This document shows positions 43,144 to 51,854 of a stretch of 64,000 nucleotides of DNA, in pieces; the stretch's first letter is position 1; each line of letters begins with the position of its first letter. The stretch lies in contig DASQIK010000003.1 in the NCBI GenBank assembly GCA_035631615.1, positions 6,538 to 70,537 on the forward strand. Reading direction: 5' to 3'. The position numbers were made by a program, and so were the translations under genes. A model generated the notes under the pieces. That model saw only the letters and a program-made list of their open reading frames with translations, ran no database searches and was not told where the DNA came from. This DNA comes from UBA5189 sp035631615. Its GTDB lineage: Bacteria > Chloroflexota > Limnocylindria > Limnocylindrales > CSP1-4.

Positions 43144-43677
43144 ATGAAGCGACTCCTCGGTACTCTTGCAGCCGCCGGTTTGCTCGTTGGCCTTTTCGCC
43201 GGCCCAGTCGCGGCGGCGCCCGGTGGCGTTGCACGTAACCAGGTCACAACGAACACCTACACGATGGCGATCGGCTTTGGCCACACGTACACCGTCGTCA
43301 TCAGCCCGTGCAACGGCGGGACCGTCACCGCATCCGGCTGGCAGTGGGGAGCGGGCGGCGATCCAACCGTCCACAACCCTGACGAGACGATCACCGCCAC
43401 CCTGTCGGCGGATGGCACGATGTTGACCTTCAACCCCGCGGTCTACGTCGGTGGGTGGGGCGGAGGCCCCTATTCCTGGTCGGGCACCTTCCCGGTGGCG
43501 GGCGGGACGTTCACTATCACTGACAGCGCCGGTGGGGTGTACCCCGGCACCGTGATCACGAGGACCTCGACCTCGGTCACCGCCTGGGCGACCCACGGCG
43601 ACTTCGTGAGCTCCATGGGTGGCGGTGATGACGCCGCCCACTCGTGCATCGGGAAGCCGATCGTCGCCCAGCCTTAG
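43144..43677 (+). CDS. Small secreted protein, unknown family
   Basis: This 177-residue protein starts at the ATG at 43144. A clear Sec signal peptide (MKRLLGTLAAAGLLVGLFAGPVAAAP) precedes a mature part of about 150 residues rich in Gly, Thr and Trp, with a pattern of short beta-strands (YTMAIGFGHTYTVVISP, GTFTITDSAGGVYPG) and two Cys (in SPCNGG and HSCIGK) that could form a disulfide. No enzymatic motif was seen. It is bracketed by the 49-bp repeats and followed by a hairpin terminator. Confidence 0.7.
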   Translation: MKRLLGTLAAAGLLVGLFAGPVAAAPGGVARNQVTTNTYTMAIGFGHTYTVVISPCNGGTVTASGWQWGAGGDPTVHNPDETITATLSADGTMLTFNPAVYVGGWGGGPYSWSGTFPVAGGTFTITDSAGGVYPGTVITRTSTSVTAWATHGDFVSSMGGGDDAAHSCIGKPIVAQP

Positions 43678-43697
43678 TACCTCATCTCGTCGCCTGA

Positions 43698-43725
43698 GAC
43701 GCCGTCCGCTTTGGCGGGCGGCGTC
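43698..43725. terminator. Hairpin terminator after the secreted-protein gene
   Basis: GACGCCGTCCGC pairs with GCGGGCGGCGTC (12 bp, one G-T pair) around the loop TTTG, 20 bp after the stop codon. Confidence 0.65.
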
Positions 43726-43731
43726 TTCATG

Positions 43732-43872
43732 TCAGCCCACGAAATGAGCAGATGACATGTCGAGCTCGATGAAAGGTTCGATCCGCCGACCTGCTGCGGA
43801 CTGCGCGATGGTCAGATCGAGCGCATCCCGGCTGAGCCCATTGCCGACCACGGCGGTTTCCACGCGGATCCG
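43732..43872 (-). other. Possible minus-strand gene remnant
   Basis: The minus strand is open from at least copy B of the repeat to a TGA at 43732-43734. From a GTG near 43827-43872 it reads VETAVVGNGLSRDALDLTIA and ends SSAHFVG, with coding-like third-position GC. No family was recognised, and there is no good start or ribosome binding site, so it could be the end of a broken gene or chance. Nothing else is evident in 43678-43900. Confidence 0.2.
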
Positions 43873-43900
43873 CGATAACCAAGACGAAGCAGCAGAGGCG

Positions 43901-43961
43901 CTATCTACTACCCCCGCTCCCGTTTGACGGGGTAGTAGATAGAGCGCTCCGAAGTTGCCGC
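43901..43961. repeat. 49-bp direct repeat, copy B, with long hairpin
   Basis: Copy B (43913-43961) overlaps an inverted repeat: CTATCTACTACCCC (43901-43914) pairs perfectly with GGGGTAGTAGATAG (43929-43942) around a 14-nt loop, with a further 3 bp beyond a 2-nt bulge. It lies 16 bp from the hsdS stop codon and may also act as its terminator. See copy A at 42856-42904. Confidence 0.8.
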
Positions 43962-43977
43962 CCGGCGGGTTCCAGAG

Positions 43978-45168
43978 CTAGGAAAACATTTCGCGAATCG
44001 CCGCCTGCCTAAGCTTCGGAAGCGTCTGGAGCGTTTCGCGCTCCGTAGACACCGCCTCACGCACACGCTGTCGCACGGCGTTCACTGCGCTGAGCAGGAT
44101 GCGTTGATCCTCGAGTGACGGAAGACTCAGCATTACTCCCGCGAGTCGCCGAGCGCTGATGCCTATGTTTCCGGCTGTGGTGTTGCACAAGGCTTCGACG
44201 GACTGCCTCGTGGCGCCGTGGTTCAGCGCGATCGCGACGAACTCAGGGATGGCCCTGAGCGGGTCCACGCGAAAGCGGATTAGCTTGTCTGGGTAGACGA
44301 GAGGTTCCGGTGGCTGGGCCGCGACACGAGCAAAGTGCCCGACGAACGCACGATTTCCGTTGAATCGGCAGGCTAAGAGGTCGTCGGCCCGAAGCCGCCA
44401 GTCAACATACCGCTCTGGCCCGCCGGCTAGCCAGCGAATATCGGAGAGATCGACCTCATCGTCGCTTCTCGAGGTTGCAGCGCTGATCCTGAGGATTGGT
44501 GTTTCACCTTCCCCGCTTGGAGCCTCGGCGATCCCGTTACGAGGCGGCTCTGCCAAGCAGTCTCCCAACGTAATCATCTGCCCGTTTCGTTCCTCGAGCG
44601 CCGCCGCGACAACTTGATCAACAAGGCGGGCAAGAACTTGCGCATTCCCGGCGATCAGCTGTTCGACCGCCAGGGCTCTTGATGCCAGGGCTTCAGTGCG
44701 TGCAATACGCCGGCGTTGTTCCGGGAGCGAAGGGAGCGGCACTCGGACATCGAGGAACTGCTCCGGCCGTATCCGGTTCTTACCGCTCGTGCCGCGGGCG
44801 GCCAGGTCGCAGCGTCGCCAGAACTCCGGCCATTTCGCCAGCCAGGCGAGCCATGCGGGCTCCGCTTTGGATCGATCGACAACGAATAGAGGAAACTCCG
44901 CCGACACAAACGATCCGGAAAGGTGAGGAGGGACGACGGCGACGCTGCCGTTGCGGGCCCAGATCTTGTTGACGACGACATCCTGGGCCCGCGCCTCGCC
45001 AAGGCTTGGGTATCGAGTGTCGGCGCCGTCGATAGGCTCTCGTTCGTAAGCCCCGTCACCCCAGAGACGCACGCCGAGCTGCCTGTAGGTCTTGCCCGGC
45101 ATTGGCACCTCAACGCGACTAACCGGCCGCAGAAAATCGCGCAGCGGTTGCTCTACGGCCTCAGTCAT
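43978..45168 (-). CDS. hsdS: Type I restriction enzyme specificity subunit HsdS
   Basis: This 396-residue protein starts at the ATG at 45168, 7 bp after the hsdM stop. It has two target-recognition domains, each followed by the typical conserved helix: TRD1 ends at LPSLPEQRRRIARTEALASRAL and TRD2 ends at LPSLEDQRILLSAVNAVRQRVR. The first TRD shows the common SGKNRIRPEQFL segment, the second NTTAGNIGISARRLAGV. HsdS sets the DNA target for both methylation and cleavage. Each TRD reads half of a bipartite site; the site itself cannot be predicted here. It is the last gene in the R-M-S operon. Confidence 0.93.
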   Translation of the reverse strand: MTEAVEQPLRDFLRPVSRVEVPMPGKTYRQLGVRLWGDGAYEREPIDGADTRYPSLGEARAQDVVVNKIWARNGSVAVVPPHLSGSFVSAEFPLFVVDRSKAEPAWLAWLAKWPEFWRRCDLAARGTSGKNRIRPEQFLDVRVPLPSLPEQRRRIARTEALASRALAVEQLIAGNAQVLARLVDQVVAAALEERNGQMITLGDCLAEPPRNGIAEAPSGEGETPILRISAATSRSDDEVDLSDIRWLAGGPERYVDWRLRADDLLACRFNGNRAFVGHFARVAAQPPEPLVYPDKLIRFRVDPLRAIPEFVAIALNHGATRQSVEALCNTTAGNIGISARRLAGVMLSLPSLEDQRILLSAVNAVRQRVREAVSTERETLQTLPKLRQAAIREMFS

Positions 45169-45175
45169 CCCGGGT

Positions 45176-46717
45176 TCACCCGAGTAGGGCCTCGATCTCC
45201 GCCAGGAGTTCGAGGACTCGGCGCTCATTGCCGACGATCTGGTTTACGAGCTCCGCGGGCGGCACCGGCTCATCCAGCTCGAGGGACCGCGGGTTTCGCT
45301 GATCGAGGTTGCAACCCGTGTCGAGAAGAGTCTTGGCGGGGACCTGCCACGCGGAGTCGGTCGCCACTCGAGTGGTCCACCAGGCGAGACAGGACGCGAA
45401 ATCGGACGATTGAAGCGGAGTCGTCTTTGTGTACTGCTTGCGCCCTGGTGGCAGGGGAATCTCGTAGTACCAGACGTCCGTCGTAGGCGTGCCGCTCCGC
45501 TCGAAGAACAGGACGTTCGTAGCGATGTTTGTGTACGGGGAGAAGACGCCGCTTGGTAGCCGAACGATGGTGTGTAGGTTGAAGTCTGTTAGGAGCTCCT
45601 GTTTGATCCGGGCGGCAATTCCATCACCGAACAACGTGCCATTGGGTACGACAACGGCCGCCCGCGACAGGCCAAAACCTGGGCGTGGACTCCGGCGGAG
45701 CTTCCTCATGATGAGCTGCAGGAACAAGAGCGCCGTCTCTGAGGTTCGACGATCTGGTGGGAAGTTGTCCTGGATCCCAGCCTCTTCCTCCCCGCCAAAC
45801 GGCGGGTTAGTCAGGATCACGTCAACGCGATCTCGCTCGCCGATCTCGGCAATACGGGTCGCAAGACTGTTGCCGGTTGAGATCCGCGGGTACTCGACTC
45901 CGTGAAGGAGGAGGTTCATCTGCGACAAGAGGTAAGGGAGGGGTTTGGCCTCCCCGCCGAGAATGCTGCGGCCGAGTGTGTCGCGATCCGCCACCGTCCT
46001 GGCTGCCTGCAAGAGGTGCGCATATGCCTCAACCAAGAACCCGCCGGTACCACATGCTGGATCGAGAACTATTTCGCCGAGACGCGGGTCACTCGCCTGA
46101 ACCATGAATCGCACCAATGGCCGCGGCGTGTAGAACTCGCCAGAATCTCCCGCGGCGTCGCGCATCTCTCTGAGCATCGTTTCGTAGAGCGCGCCGAGGG
46201 TGTGGATCTCGTCAGAGCTCGCGAAGTGGATCTCGTCGACCTTGTTGACGACATCGCGCAGCAGGTATCCGTTGATCATGCGGTTGACCGTCCCGCGGAA
46301 GACGGTCGCAATGACATCCCGCCGATCGCCGCCGTCAGCGCCCTGCAGACTCCTGAGATAGGTGAAGAGGCCCGGGCCTTGCAGCCCGTCGGGGCGCATC
46401 ACCTGCTCGTTAGTGATGAAGGCGATTAGCGCGTCGCCGGTGATGCCGTCGTCAGGCGCTGCCCAATCACGCCATCGGTATGGCGGTTCGATCGCTGGAA
46501 CAAACCGCCGACCTTCGAGCTCGGCCTCGGTCTCCCGAACACGCTCGGCGTCGTCGAGAAACTTCAAGAACATGATCCAGGTCAGCATCGGTAGCCGATC
46601 GAGATCGCCGTTGAGGCCCTTGTCCTTGCGCATGACGTCGCGTGCCGACTTGATGAGCGCGTTTAGGCGCTGTGCGGTCGTGGACGGAGGGGCTGTCCCT
46701 CGCGCTCGAGGACTCAT
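45176..46717 (-). CDS. hsdM: Type I restriction-modification DNA adenine methyltransferase HsdM
   Basis: This 513-residue protein has an N-terminal HsdM helical domain and a SAM-dependent N6-adenine methyltransferase domain: SAM-binding motif DPACGTGGFLVEA, an FYTPRPLVRFMVQ lead-in, and the catalytic TNPPFGG (NPPF). It methylates the host's copies of the HsdS-specified site. It starts 9 bp after the hsdR stop and is 7 bp before hsdS, so all three genes form one operon. Length is normal for the family. Confidence 0.95.
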   Translation of the reverse strand: MSPRARGTAPPSTTAQRLNALIKSARDVMRKDKGLNGDLDRLPMLTWIMFLKFLDDAERVRETEAELEGRRFVPAIEPPYRWRDWAAPDDGITGDALIAFITNEQVMRPDGLQGPGLFTYLRSLQGADGGDRRDVIATVFRGTVNRMINGYLLRDVVNKVDEIHFASSDEIHTLGALYETMLREMRDAAGDSGEFYTPRPLVRFMVQASDPRLGEIVLDPACGTGGFLVEAYAHLLQAARTVADRDTLGRSILGGEAKPLPYLLSQMNLLLHGVEYPRISTGNSLATRIAEIGERDRVDVILTNPPFGGEEEAGIQDNFPPDRRTSETALLFLQLIMRKLRRSPRPGFGLSRAAVVVPNGTLFGDGIAARIKQELLTDFNLHTIVRLPSGVFSPYTNIATNVLFFERSGTPTTDVWYYEIPLPPGRKQYTKTTPLQSSDFASCLAWWTTRVATDSAWQVPAKTLLDTGCNLDQRNPRSLELDEPVPPAELVNQIVGNERRVLELLAEIEALLG

Positions 46718-46726
46718 CGCGGTCTC

Positions 46727-49114
46727 CTACGCTGCGTAAAGCAGCGACTGAAGCCGACCAACCGCGTCGCGAAGACGCGCGGCGCCGCCGAATGACTCGG
46801 CTATTTCGACAACGTTTCCCTGCTCTGAAATCGGTGGGACTTGGAGGATCGCGGGCAACGTGAACTGCGCGGTACCGTGCTCCGCGTACTTGTCCAAGAG
46901 AGCCTCGAGGACACCGCGAGCCTGCGGTCCGTACTGCTCGAAGAAGGCCTGCTCGTCGCGGCGAACTCGGTCAGCCCGCTCCCGCCGGGACCGGAGTGGC
47001 GCGTTGTATGCCAGGTGGCAGACCAGGTCGAAAGGATCCGCATCGGGCTGCTTCGCCTGTTCAGCGAGCGTCTCGAACTCAATGCCTCTCTCCGCCAGCG
47101 CGGCGATCACCTCGGAGCGCTTCGTCGGATCCTCCCAGGCGACCCTGAGATCCGCGGCCGCCGGATAGAGGGTTCGGACCTTCTCACCGGCGTAATCCGA
47201 GAACTGGACGACTCGAAGCTGCCGGCCATCTGGGTCGAGCTCGTAGACCAGGTGCGCGGAGATCTCGATGATCCCGCCATCGACGTAGTACTTGGTTCTC
47301 GGTCCAGGTTCGGCGTCATCAGACCTGATCTCGATCGTCGTGGCGTCGTAATACTCGGCTTCCTCACGCGCCGAGCTTTGTCCGTCATTGAACACGGTCC
47401 TCGACCCGGCAATTTCCGAGCCGTCGTCAGCAATCTGGACCTCCTCGATCTCCACGGGGTCACCGTCGAACTCGGGGTCGGCAAAGAGGCGGGATGCGGA
47501 CCCCGTGTAGTCGAGGATCGTGAAGTACAGCTTGCCGTAGTCGTCTCGAACGCGCGTGCCCCGTCCAATGATCTGTTTGAACTCGACCATCGAGTTCACG
47601 ACCCGAGCAATGACGATGTTCTTGGTCGTTGGTGCGTCGACTCCCGTTGTGAGCAGCTGCGACGTCGTCAGGACGACCGGCGACACGCTGTCGACCTCCT
47701 GGAAGCGACCTAGGTGAGCGCGACCCACGTCGCCCTCATTCGAGGTCACCCGACAGACGTAGTCAGGATGGAGCGCCATCTTGTCGGGGCTCAGGCGGCT
47801 CAACGCCGCCCGCATCTCAGCGGCGTGTTCTTGGTCCACGCAGAAGACGATCGTCTTCGCGTAGGGGTCGGTGGCGTTGAGGTACTCGGTCAGGTTCGCG
47901 GCGATCGCCTCGGTTCTGACCTTGAGCGCTACGAGTCGCTCGAAGTCCTGTGTCACGTACTCCTGATCTGGGATCTCACGACCGTAGCGATCCAGTTCGC
48001 CCTGGCTTGGGCGCCAGCCGGTCGCGTCGAACGACGTCACGATTCGATGGACGCGGTACGGTGCGAGGAACCCGTCCTCGATGCCTTGGCGGAGGCTGTA
48101 CGTGTAGAGCGGCGAACCGAAGTACTCGTAGGTATTCCTGTTGACATCGCGGAGCGGCGTCGCCGTCATGCCCAGCTGCACCGCAGGTGAGAAATACTCG
48201 AGGATCTCTCGCCAGCGACTCTCGTCGCGAGCACTACCGCGGTGCGCCTCGTCGACGATGATCAGGTCAAAGAAATCCGGTGAGAACGCTCGGTAGAGTC
48301 CCGGTCGCTGTTCGTCCTCGGCGATCGCCTGGTAAGTCGAGAAATACATCTCCCGACTCTTGACCGCTTCACCGTTCTCGATCTTCATTCGGGCGTCCCC
48401 GAACGGCGCGAAAACCTTGTCCTTCGGGTCGTCAACAAGAATGTTTCGGTCGGCGAGATACAGGATGCGCGGACGCTGTCGCGCTCCGTCGCGGCTCCAA
48501 CCGGCGTTCCAGAGTTTCCAGCAAATCTGGAACGCAACTGCCGTCTTGCCGGTACCCGTGGCCATTGTGAGGAGGAGGCGGGTACGCCCAGCTAGAACCG
48601 ACTGAATGACGCGGTCGATGGCGATGCGCTGGTAGTAGCGGTGCCCAAGGTCAGCCTGGTGATAGGCGGGTGTCAGGACGCGTGTCGCCCTCGTCTCGTC
48701 TTCGAGCCCGGCGGCGCCGCGGTATCGCGTCCAGAGTTCAGCCGGTGACGGAAAGCTGGTCAGCTCGCGCTCGACGCCCGTGGTGAAGTCGAACTCGACG
48801 ATCCCGGCGCCGTTCGTCGAATAGGCGAAGCGCAAGTCAAGAATCTGCGCGTAGTCCTTGGCCTGCTGAAGTCCGTCACTCGGAAGCTTGTACGCGGCCT
48901 TCGCCTCGACAACGGCGATTGGGAAGTCCCGGGTGAAGCGGAGAAGGTAGTCAGCCTTCTTCCCCGGCCGGCGCCGGACCTTCGTGCCGACGACGATGAT
49001 CCGGCCGTCTGTGAAATAGACCTGCTCCGTGTACGAGTGGGGCGAGTCATTCCAGCCGGCGACGTCGAGCTTCGGCTCGACGTATTTGCGGCAGGTATCC
49101 GCCTCGCCGATCAT
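46727..49114 (-). CDS. hsdR: Type I restriction endonuclease HsdR
   Basis: This 795-residue protein is of the compact EcoEI/type IB-IC kind. The N-terminal nuclease domain has the PD-(D/E)XK-type ADYLLRF...AVVEAKA near residue 55-75. The SF2 helicase motor follows: ATGTGKTAVAFQI (Walker A), IIVDEAHRGS (DEAH), GMTATPLRDVNR (motif III), and later VLTTSQLLTTGVDAP and GRGTRVRDDYGKLYFTILDY (motif VI). The C-terminal part binds HsdM/HsdS. It moves DNA in an ATP-driven way and cuts at distant sites on unmethylated DNA. All key motifs are intact. Confidence 0.95.
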   Translation of the reverse strand: MIGEADTCRKYVEPKLDVAGWNDSPHSYTEQVYFTDGRIIVVGTKVRRRPGKKADYLLRFTRDFPIAVVEAKAAYKLPSDGLQQAKDYAQILDLRFAYSTNGAGIVEFDFTTGVERELTSFPSPAELWTRYRGAAGLEDETRATRVLTPAYHQADLGHRYYQRIAIDRVIQSVLAGRTRLLLTMATGTGKTAVAFQICWKLWNAGWSRDGARQRPRILYLADRNILVDDPKDKVFAPFGDARMKIENGEAVKSREMYFSTYQAIAEDEQRPGLYRAFSPDFFDLIIVDEAHRGSARDESRWREILEYFSPAVQLGMTATPLRDVNRNTYEYFGSPLYTYSLRQGIEDGFLAPYRVHRIVTSFDATGWRPSQGELDRYGREIPDQEYVTQDFERLVALKVRTEAIAANLTEYLNATDPYAKTIVFCVDQEHAAEMRAALSRLSPDKMALHPDYVCRVTSNEGDVGRAHLGRFQEVDSVSPVVLTTSQLLTTGVDAPTTKNIVIARVVNSMVEFKQIIGRGTRVRDDYGKLYFTILDYTGSASRLFADPEFDGDPVEIEEVQIADDGSEIAGSRTVFNDGQSSAREEAEYYDATTIEIRSDDAEPGPRTKYYVDGGIIEISAHLVYELDPDGRQLRVVQFSDYAGEKVRTLYPAAADLRVAWEDPTKRSEVIAALAERGIEFETLAEQAKQPDADPFDLVCHLAYNAPLRSRRERADRVRRDEQAFFEQYGPQARGVLEALLDKYAEHGTAQFTLPAILQVPPISEQGNVVEIAESFGGAARLRDAVGRLQSLLYAA

Positions 49115-49147
49115 CGAAGGGCACCGGCAAGGCGATCTCGCCTCGTG

Positions 49148-50608
49148 TCAGGCCTCCCCACCAAGGATCCAGTTCGGCGACAGCCCGCGCGTCCGGAGCA
49201 TCTCCTTCGCACGCTCCGCGTCGTCATAGCGCAGATCGTTGAGCTCCGGCGAGGGATCGTCCCAGACCTTGTGATTCAGGAGGCGCTGCAGGAGACGCTG
49301 AATGATCGCGAACTCGGGATCGCCAAGCTCGCGATAGAAGATCCGGCGGCGGTCCTCTGTATCGAAGAGTTGGAGCCCTCCGGCCAGGGCGTCGCGGAGG
49401 AAGGGGACCCACGCACGAAGAGCACCCGCTGAGAATTGCCGGGTCGCACGCTGATGCGCGGCGTCGGCCCGCTCCGGAGCCCACCGATCCGCGAGTGCGT
49501 GGGTGACGACGAGATTAAACAAGCGCACGAGGTTGTCACGCTCTTCGTCGCGGTGATAGCTCTCGCTTTCGAATTCATCGCTGAGGGGCGGGGCAGTCAC
49601 GAATTCAGTGAAGAACGTCTTCTCAAGTCTCGAGATGGTGACGGGGTTGGACCGCCCGCGATTCTCTTCGGCGATGTAGTCGCGAAGGGTGTTCGCTGGG
49701 GACTCGATCACGTCCTGATAGATCATCGAGCGAATGCGCTTGACACTTTCCGCCTTGGACAAGTTGTACTTGGTCCGCATGAAGTCGACGAACGTGGCTT
49801 CGGTCTTGGCGCCCGGACTCGCAAGGAAGACCTCCCAGTCTTCGCGAGCCATGCCCGCGTACTTCTCCAGAAGGGTCGATGTGAAGAAGGGCATTTGGCG
49901 CAGCTTGTCGTGTGCTGAGAGATTGGTCTCCTTCAGCCGACGGACCTCGGGCTCGATGTAGATCTTGCAGTCCACCCGATCGCGTCCCGCCCAGACCTGG
50001 GCAGCCGCCTTGTGCTGTCCATCCAGCAAGAGGACCGATTTACCGACGAGGCGGCAGACAGCCGGCGCCAGCTGCGTGTGCGTCAGCAGGTGTCGGTACA
50101 ACTCCCAGACGCGGTTGATCTCAAGGGCCCGTGGCTGGAGCTCCGCATCATTGCGAAGGACCGAGACGGGGAGCATTGCGAAGAAGTACGGCTCATGGGT
50201 CGCGGGACACTCCGCGATTGGCGTTTCGTACCGACCGGAGTCCAAGTAGAGGATCGCGCGGCCATCCTTGAGCTCAATGTTCAGGGGCTGGCCGTAACCA
50301 CGGGGACCCACTTTGGCTTCGAGGAGGTCATCGAGACGCCTCTTCTTGGCGCCTTCGAAGAACCGGCGCAATTCGATCTTGTCCCGGTACTCGCTGAGCG
50401 AGAGGGTGCCCTTCTCGCGGTTGTGCTTGCGGCAGACGACGCCAATGTTCGCCGGCTTGGACTCACCGCCCTCAGCAAAGGCATGGATGTGGTCGAATTC
50501 GACGTCATCCAGATCATCGATGGGATGCCCATCGATGAAGCATCGGAGCCCCTGCTTGGCCAAGACCTCGGCCTTCTCGGCTTCCCCGATCTGACGTGCC
50601 AGCACCAT
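49148..50608 (-). CDS. HNH endonuclease fused to a DGQHR/ParB-like domain
   Basis: This 486-residue protein has an HNH domain in the first 75 residues (GLRCFIDGHPI, VEFDHIHAFAEGG, NIGVVCRKHNREKG). A middle domain contains KSVLLLDGQHKAAAQVW, resembling the DGQHR motif found in DndB-like regulators of phosphorothioate systems and in ParB-like proteins. The C-terminal 250 residues are helical and of unknown fold. It lies 33 bp before hsdR on the same strand, so it is probably part of the same defence operon. It might act as a modification-dependent nuclease or regulator (inference). Confidence 0.82.
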   Translation of the reverse strand: MVLARQIGEAEKAEVLAKQGLRCFIDGHPIDDLDDVEFDHIHAFAEGGESKPANIGVVCRKHNREKGTLSLSEYRDKIELRRFFEGAKKRRLDDLLEAKVGPRGYGQPLNIELKDGRAILYLDSGRYETPIAECPATHEPYFFAMLPVSVLRNDAELQPRALEINRVWELYRHLLTHTQLAPAVCRLVGKSVLLLDGQHKAAAQVWAGRDRVDCKIYIEPEVRRLKETNLSAHDKLRQMPFFTSTLLEKYAGMAREDWEVFLASPGAKTEATFVDFMRTKYNLSKAESVKRIRSMIYQDVIESPANTLRDYIAEENRGRSNPVTISRLEKTFFTEFVTAPPLSDEFESESYHRDEERDNLVRLFNLVVTHALADRWAPERADAAHQRATRQFSAGALRAWVPFLRDALAGGLQLFDTEDRRRIFYRELGDPEFAIIQRLLQRLLNHKVWDDPSPELNDLRYDDAERAKEMLRTRGLSPNWILGGEA

Positions 50609-50722
50609 CCCTCACTCCCCATTGGCGATGGCCCTCCCTCGCCCTGCCGGGCGAGCTATCGAGGACTGTGCCGATGGAGTATGGGGCCGCTCGGGACTCG
50701 AGATGGAAGCCGGAAACTGGCG

Positions 50723-50980
50723 CTATTGGCCTCGGCGCTTCCGTCGAACCTCTGCGCTGCGCAGCGCGAGCCTGGTGTAGTGGGCCTTCCGCGCCATCTC
50801 AGCGCGCCGGAGCCGCTCCTCAAGCGGCAGGACGCCGTCGGGATCGACGTCTCGCTCGAACTTCGAGACGAAGGCCGCTCGTGCCGCCTTCGTTATCTCG
50901 TGCGGATCGTTTCGCGAGAGCATCGTGTACGCGCCGAGCCGGCCGAGCAGGACACGCTGAGCGTGGTTCATTGCCGCCAT
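50723..50980 (-). CDS. Small conserved-looking hypothetical protein
   Basis: This 85-residue basic protein (DPHEITKAARAAFVSKFERDVDPDGVL, then ERLRRAEMARKAHYTRLALRSAEVRRKRRG) has the pattern of a small helical family common beside unrelated genes in high-GC bacteria. No metal or catalytic motif. It lies 6 bp after the uracil-DNA glycosylase gene on the same strand, so the two are likely co-transcribed. Role unknown; the basic C-terminus could bind nucleic acid. Confidence 0.6.
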   Translation of the reverse strand: MAAMNHAQRVLLGRLGAYTMLSRNDPHEITKAARAAFVSKFERDVDPDGVLPLEERLRRAEMARKAHYTRLALRSAEVRRKRRGQ

Positions 50981-50986
50981 GCGTTA

Positions 50987-51574
50987 TCACCTCTCTGCTT
51001 GCAACGTTGCGATCGCCCGCTGCACGTCTTCCATGAAGGCCGTTCGCCGACCGGGCACTCGATTGAATGCCGACGGGTGATATGTCGCGATGACCGGGCC
51101 GTGCGCGGTCTCGTGCGCGCGGCCTCGGAGGGAGCCGAGCGTGGCGCTTGAGTCCAGAAGGCGCTGAGCCGCGGTCACGCCGACCGCAAGGATCAATCTC
51201 GGGCGGACGACGTTGAGTTGCGCCTCCAACCACGCACGACATGCGTCGATCTCAGCCCTGACGGGTGTGCGGTCGGCCCTGCCGCCCGCGCCCGGCGGGT
51301 GGCACAGCACCACATTCGTGAGATACGCGACCGCAACGTTGAGCCCGGCGTCTGCGAGCAGAGCCCGGAGCTGGCGCCCAGCAGACCCCACGAACGGACG
51401 ACCCGCGCGGTCCTCGGCCTGCCCGGGCGCCTCGCCCACGACGACCAGGTTCGCGTCAGCGCGCCCGGTCCCGAACACCACCTGCGTTCGGGTCGCCGCC
51501 AAAGGGCATCGGACGCACGCCCTCGCCGCCGCGCCCACGGCGTCGAGCTCGGCCCACTGGCTGTCGCCCGCCAT
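50987..51574 (-). CDS. Uracil-DNA glycosylase, family 4-like ([4Fe-4S])
   Basis: This 195-residue protein removes uracil from DNA. It has the iron-sulfur Cys pair CVRCPLAATR near residue 20, motif GEAPGQAEDRAGRPFVGSAG for catalysis and uracil recognition, two later Cys candidates (VVLCHPPG and IDACRAWL), and the C-terminal YHPSAFNR (HPS) motif. Length fits family 4. In the defence island it may be a housekeeping repair gene or one recruited to act on modified or deaminated DNA; nothing in the sequence decides this. Confidence 0.9.
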   Translation of the reverse strand: MAGDSQWAELDAVGAAARACVRCPLAATRTQVVFGTGRADANLVVVGEAPGQAEDRAGRPFVGSAGRQLRALLADAGLNVAVAYLTNVVLCHPPGAGGRADRTPVRAEIDACRAWLEAQLNVVRPRLILAVGVTAAQRLLDSSATLGSLRGRAHETAHGPVIATYHPSAFNRVPGRRTAFMEDVQRAIATLQAER

Positions 51575-51608
51575 CGGCCGAACAGTAAGCGAACTTGATT
51601 ACTCTTGG

Positions 51609-51815
51609 CTACCCACCCCTGCGGCGCTTGTACGGATCTTTCTTCCGTAGCGCCTCGTTCGCGAGATATGCGCGGACGGCGGCCTCGGTGGTTACCCAGT
51701 AAGACCCGATCAGCCTGGCCTCGAGCTTGCCGGTCCGAGCGAGGAGCCGCAGGTGCGAGGCGCTTATCCCGGTCTGTGCCGCCGCCTCGCGCAACGACAA
51801 CAGGTCGTCCGCCAA
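51609..51815 (-). CDS. Excisionase/MerR-like helix-turn-helix protein
   Basis: This 68-residue protein is nearly all one HTH of the excisionase (SinI/AlpA/HTH_17) type: LLSLREAAAQTGISASHLRLLARTG, then LEARLIGSYWVTTEAAVRAYLA with a wing. Such proteins regulate mobile elements or help excision. It heads the minus-strand gene run of the defence island and is divergent from the PD-(D/E)XK gene at 51855, with 39 bp between the starts. Confidence 0.8.
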   Translation of the reverse strand: MADDLLSLREAAAQTGISASHLRLLARTGKLEARLIGSYWVTTEAAVRAYLANEALRKKDPYKRRRGG

Positions 51816-51854
51816 GGCGGCCTCGGTGCGGGGCTAGAGCCGGGCGAGTATAGG

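Noticed and set aside
43775..43790. tRNA-like GGTTCGATCC sequence
   Set aside because: The flanking bases do not form a T stem, and no cloverleaf could be drawn.
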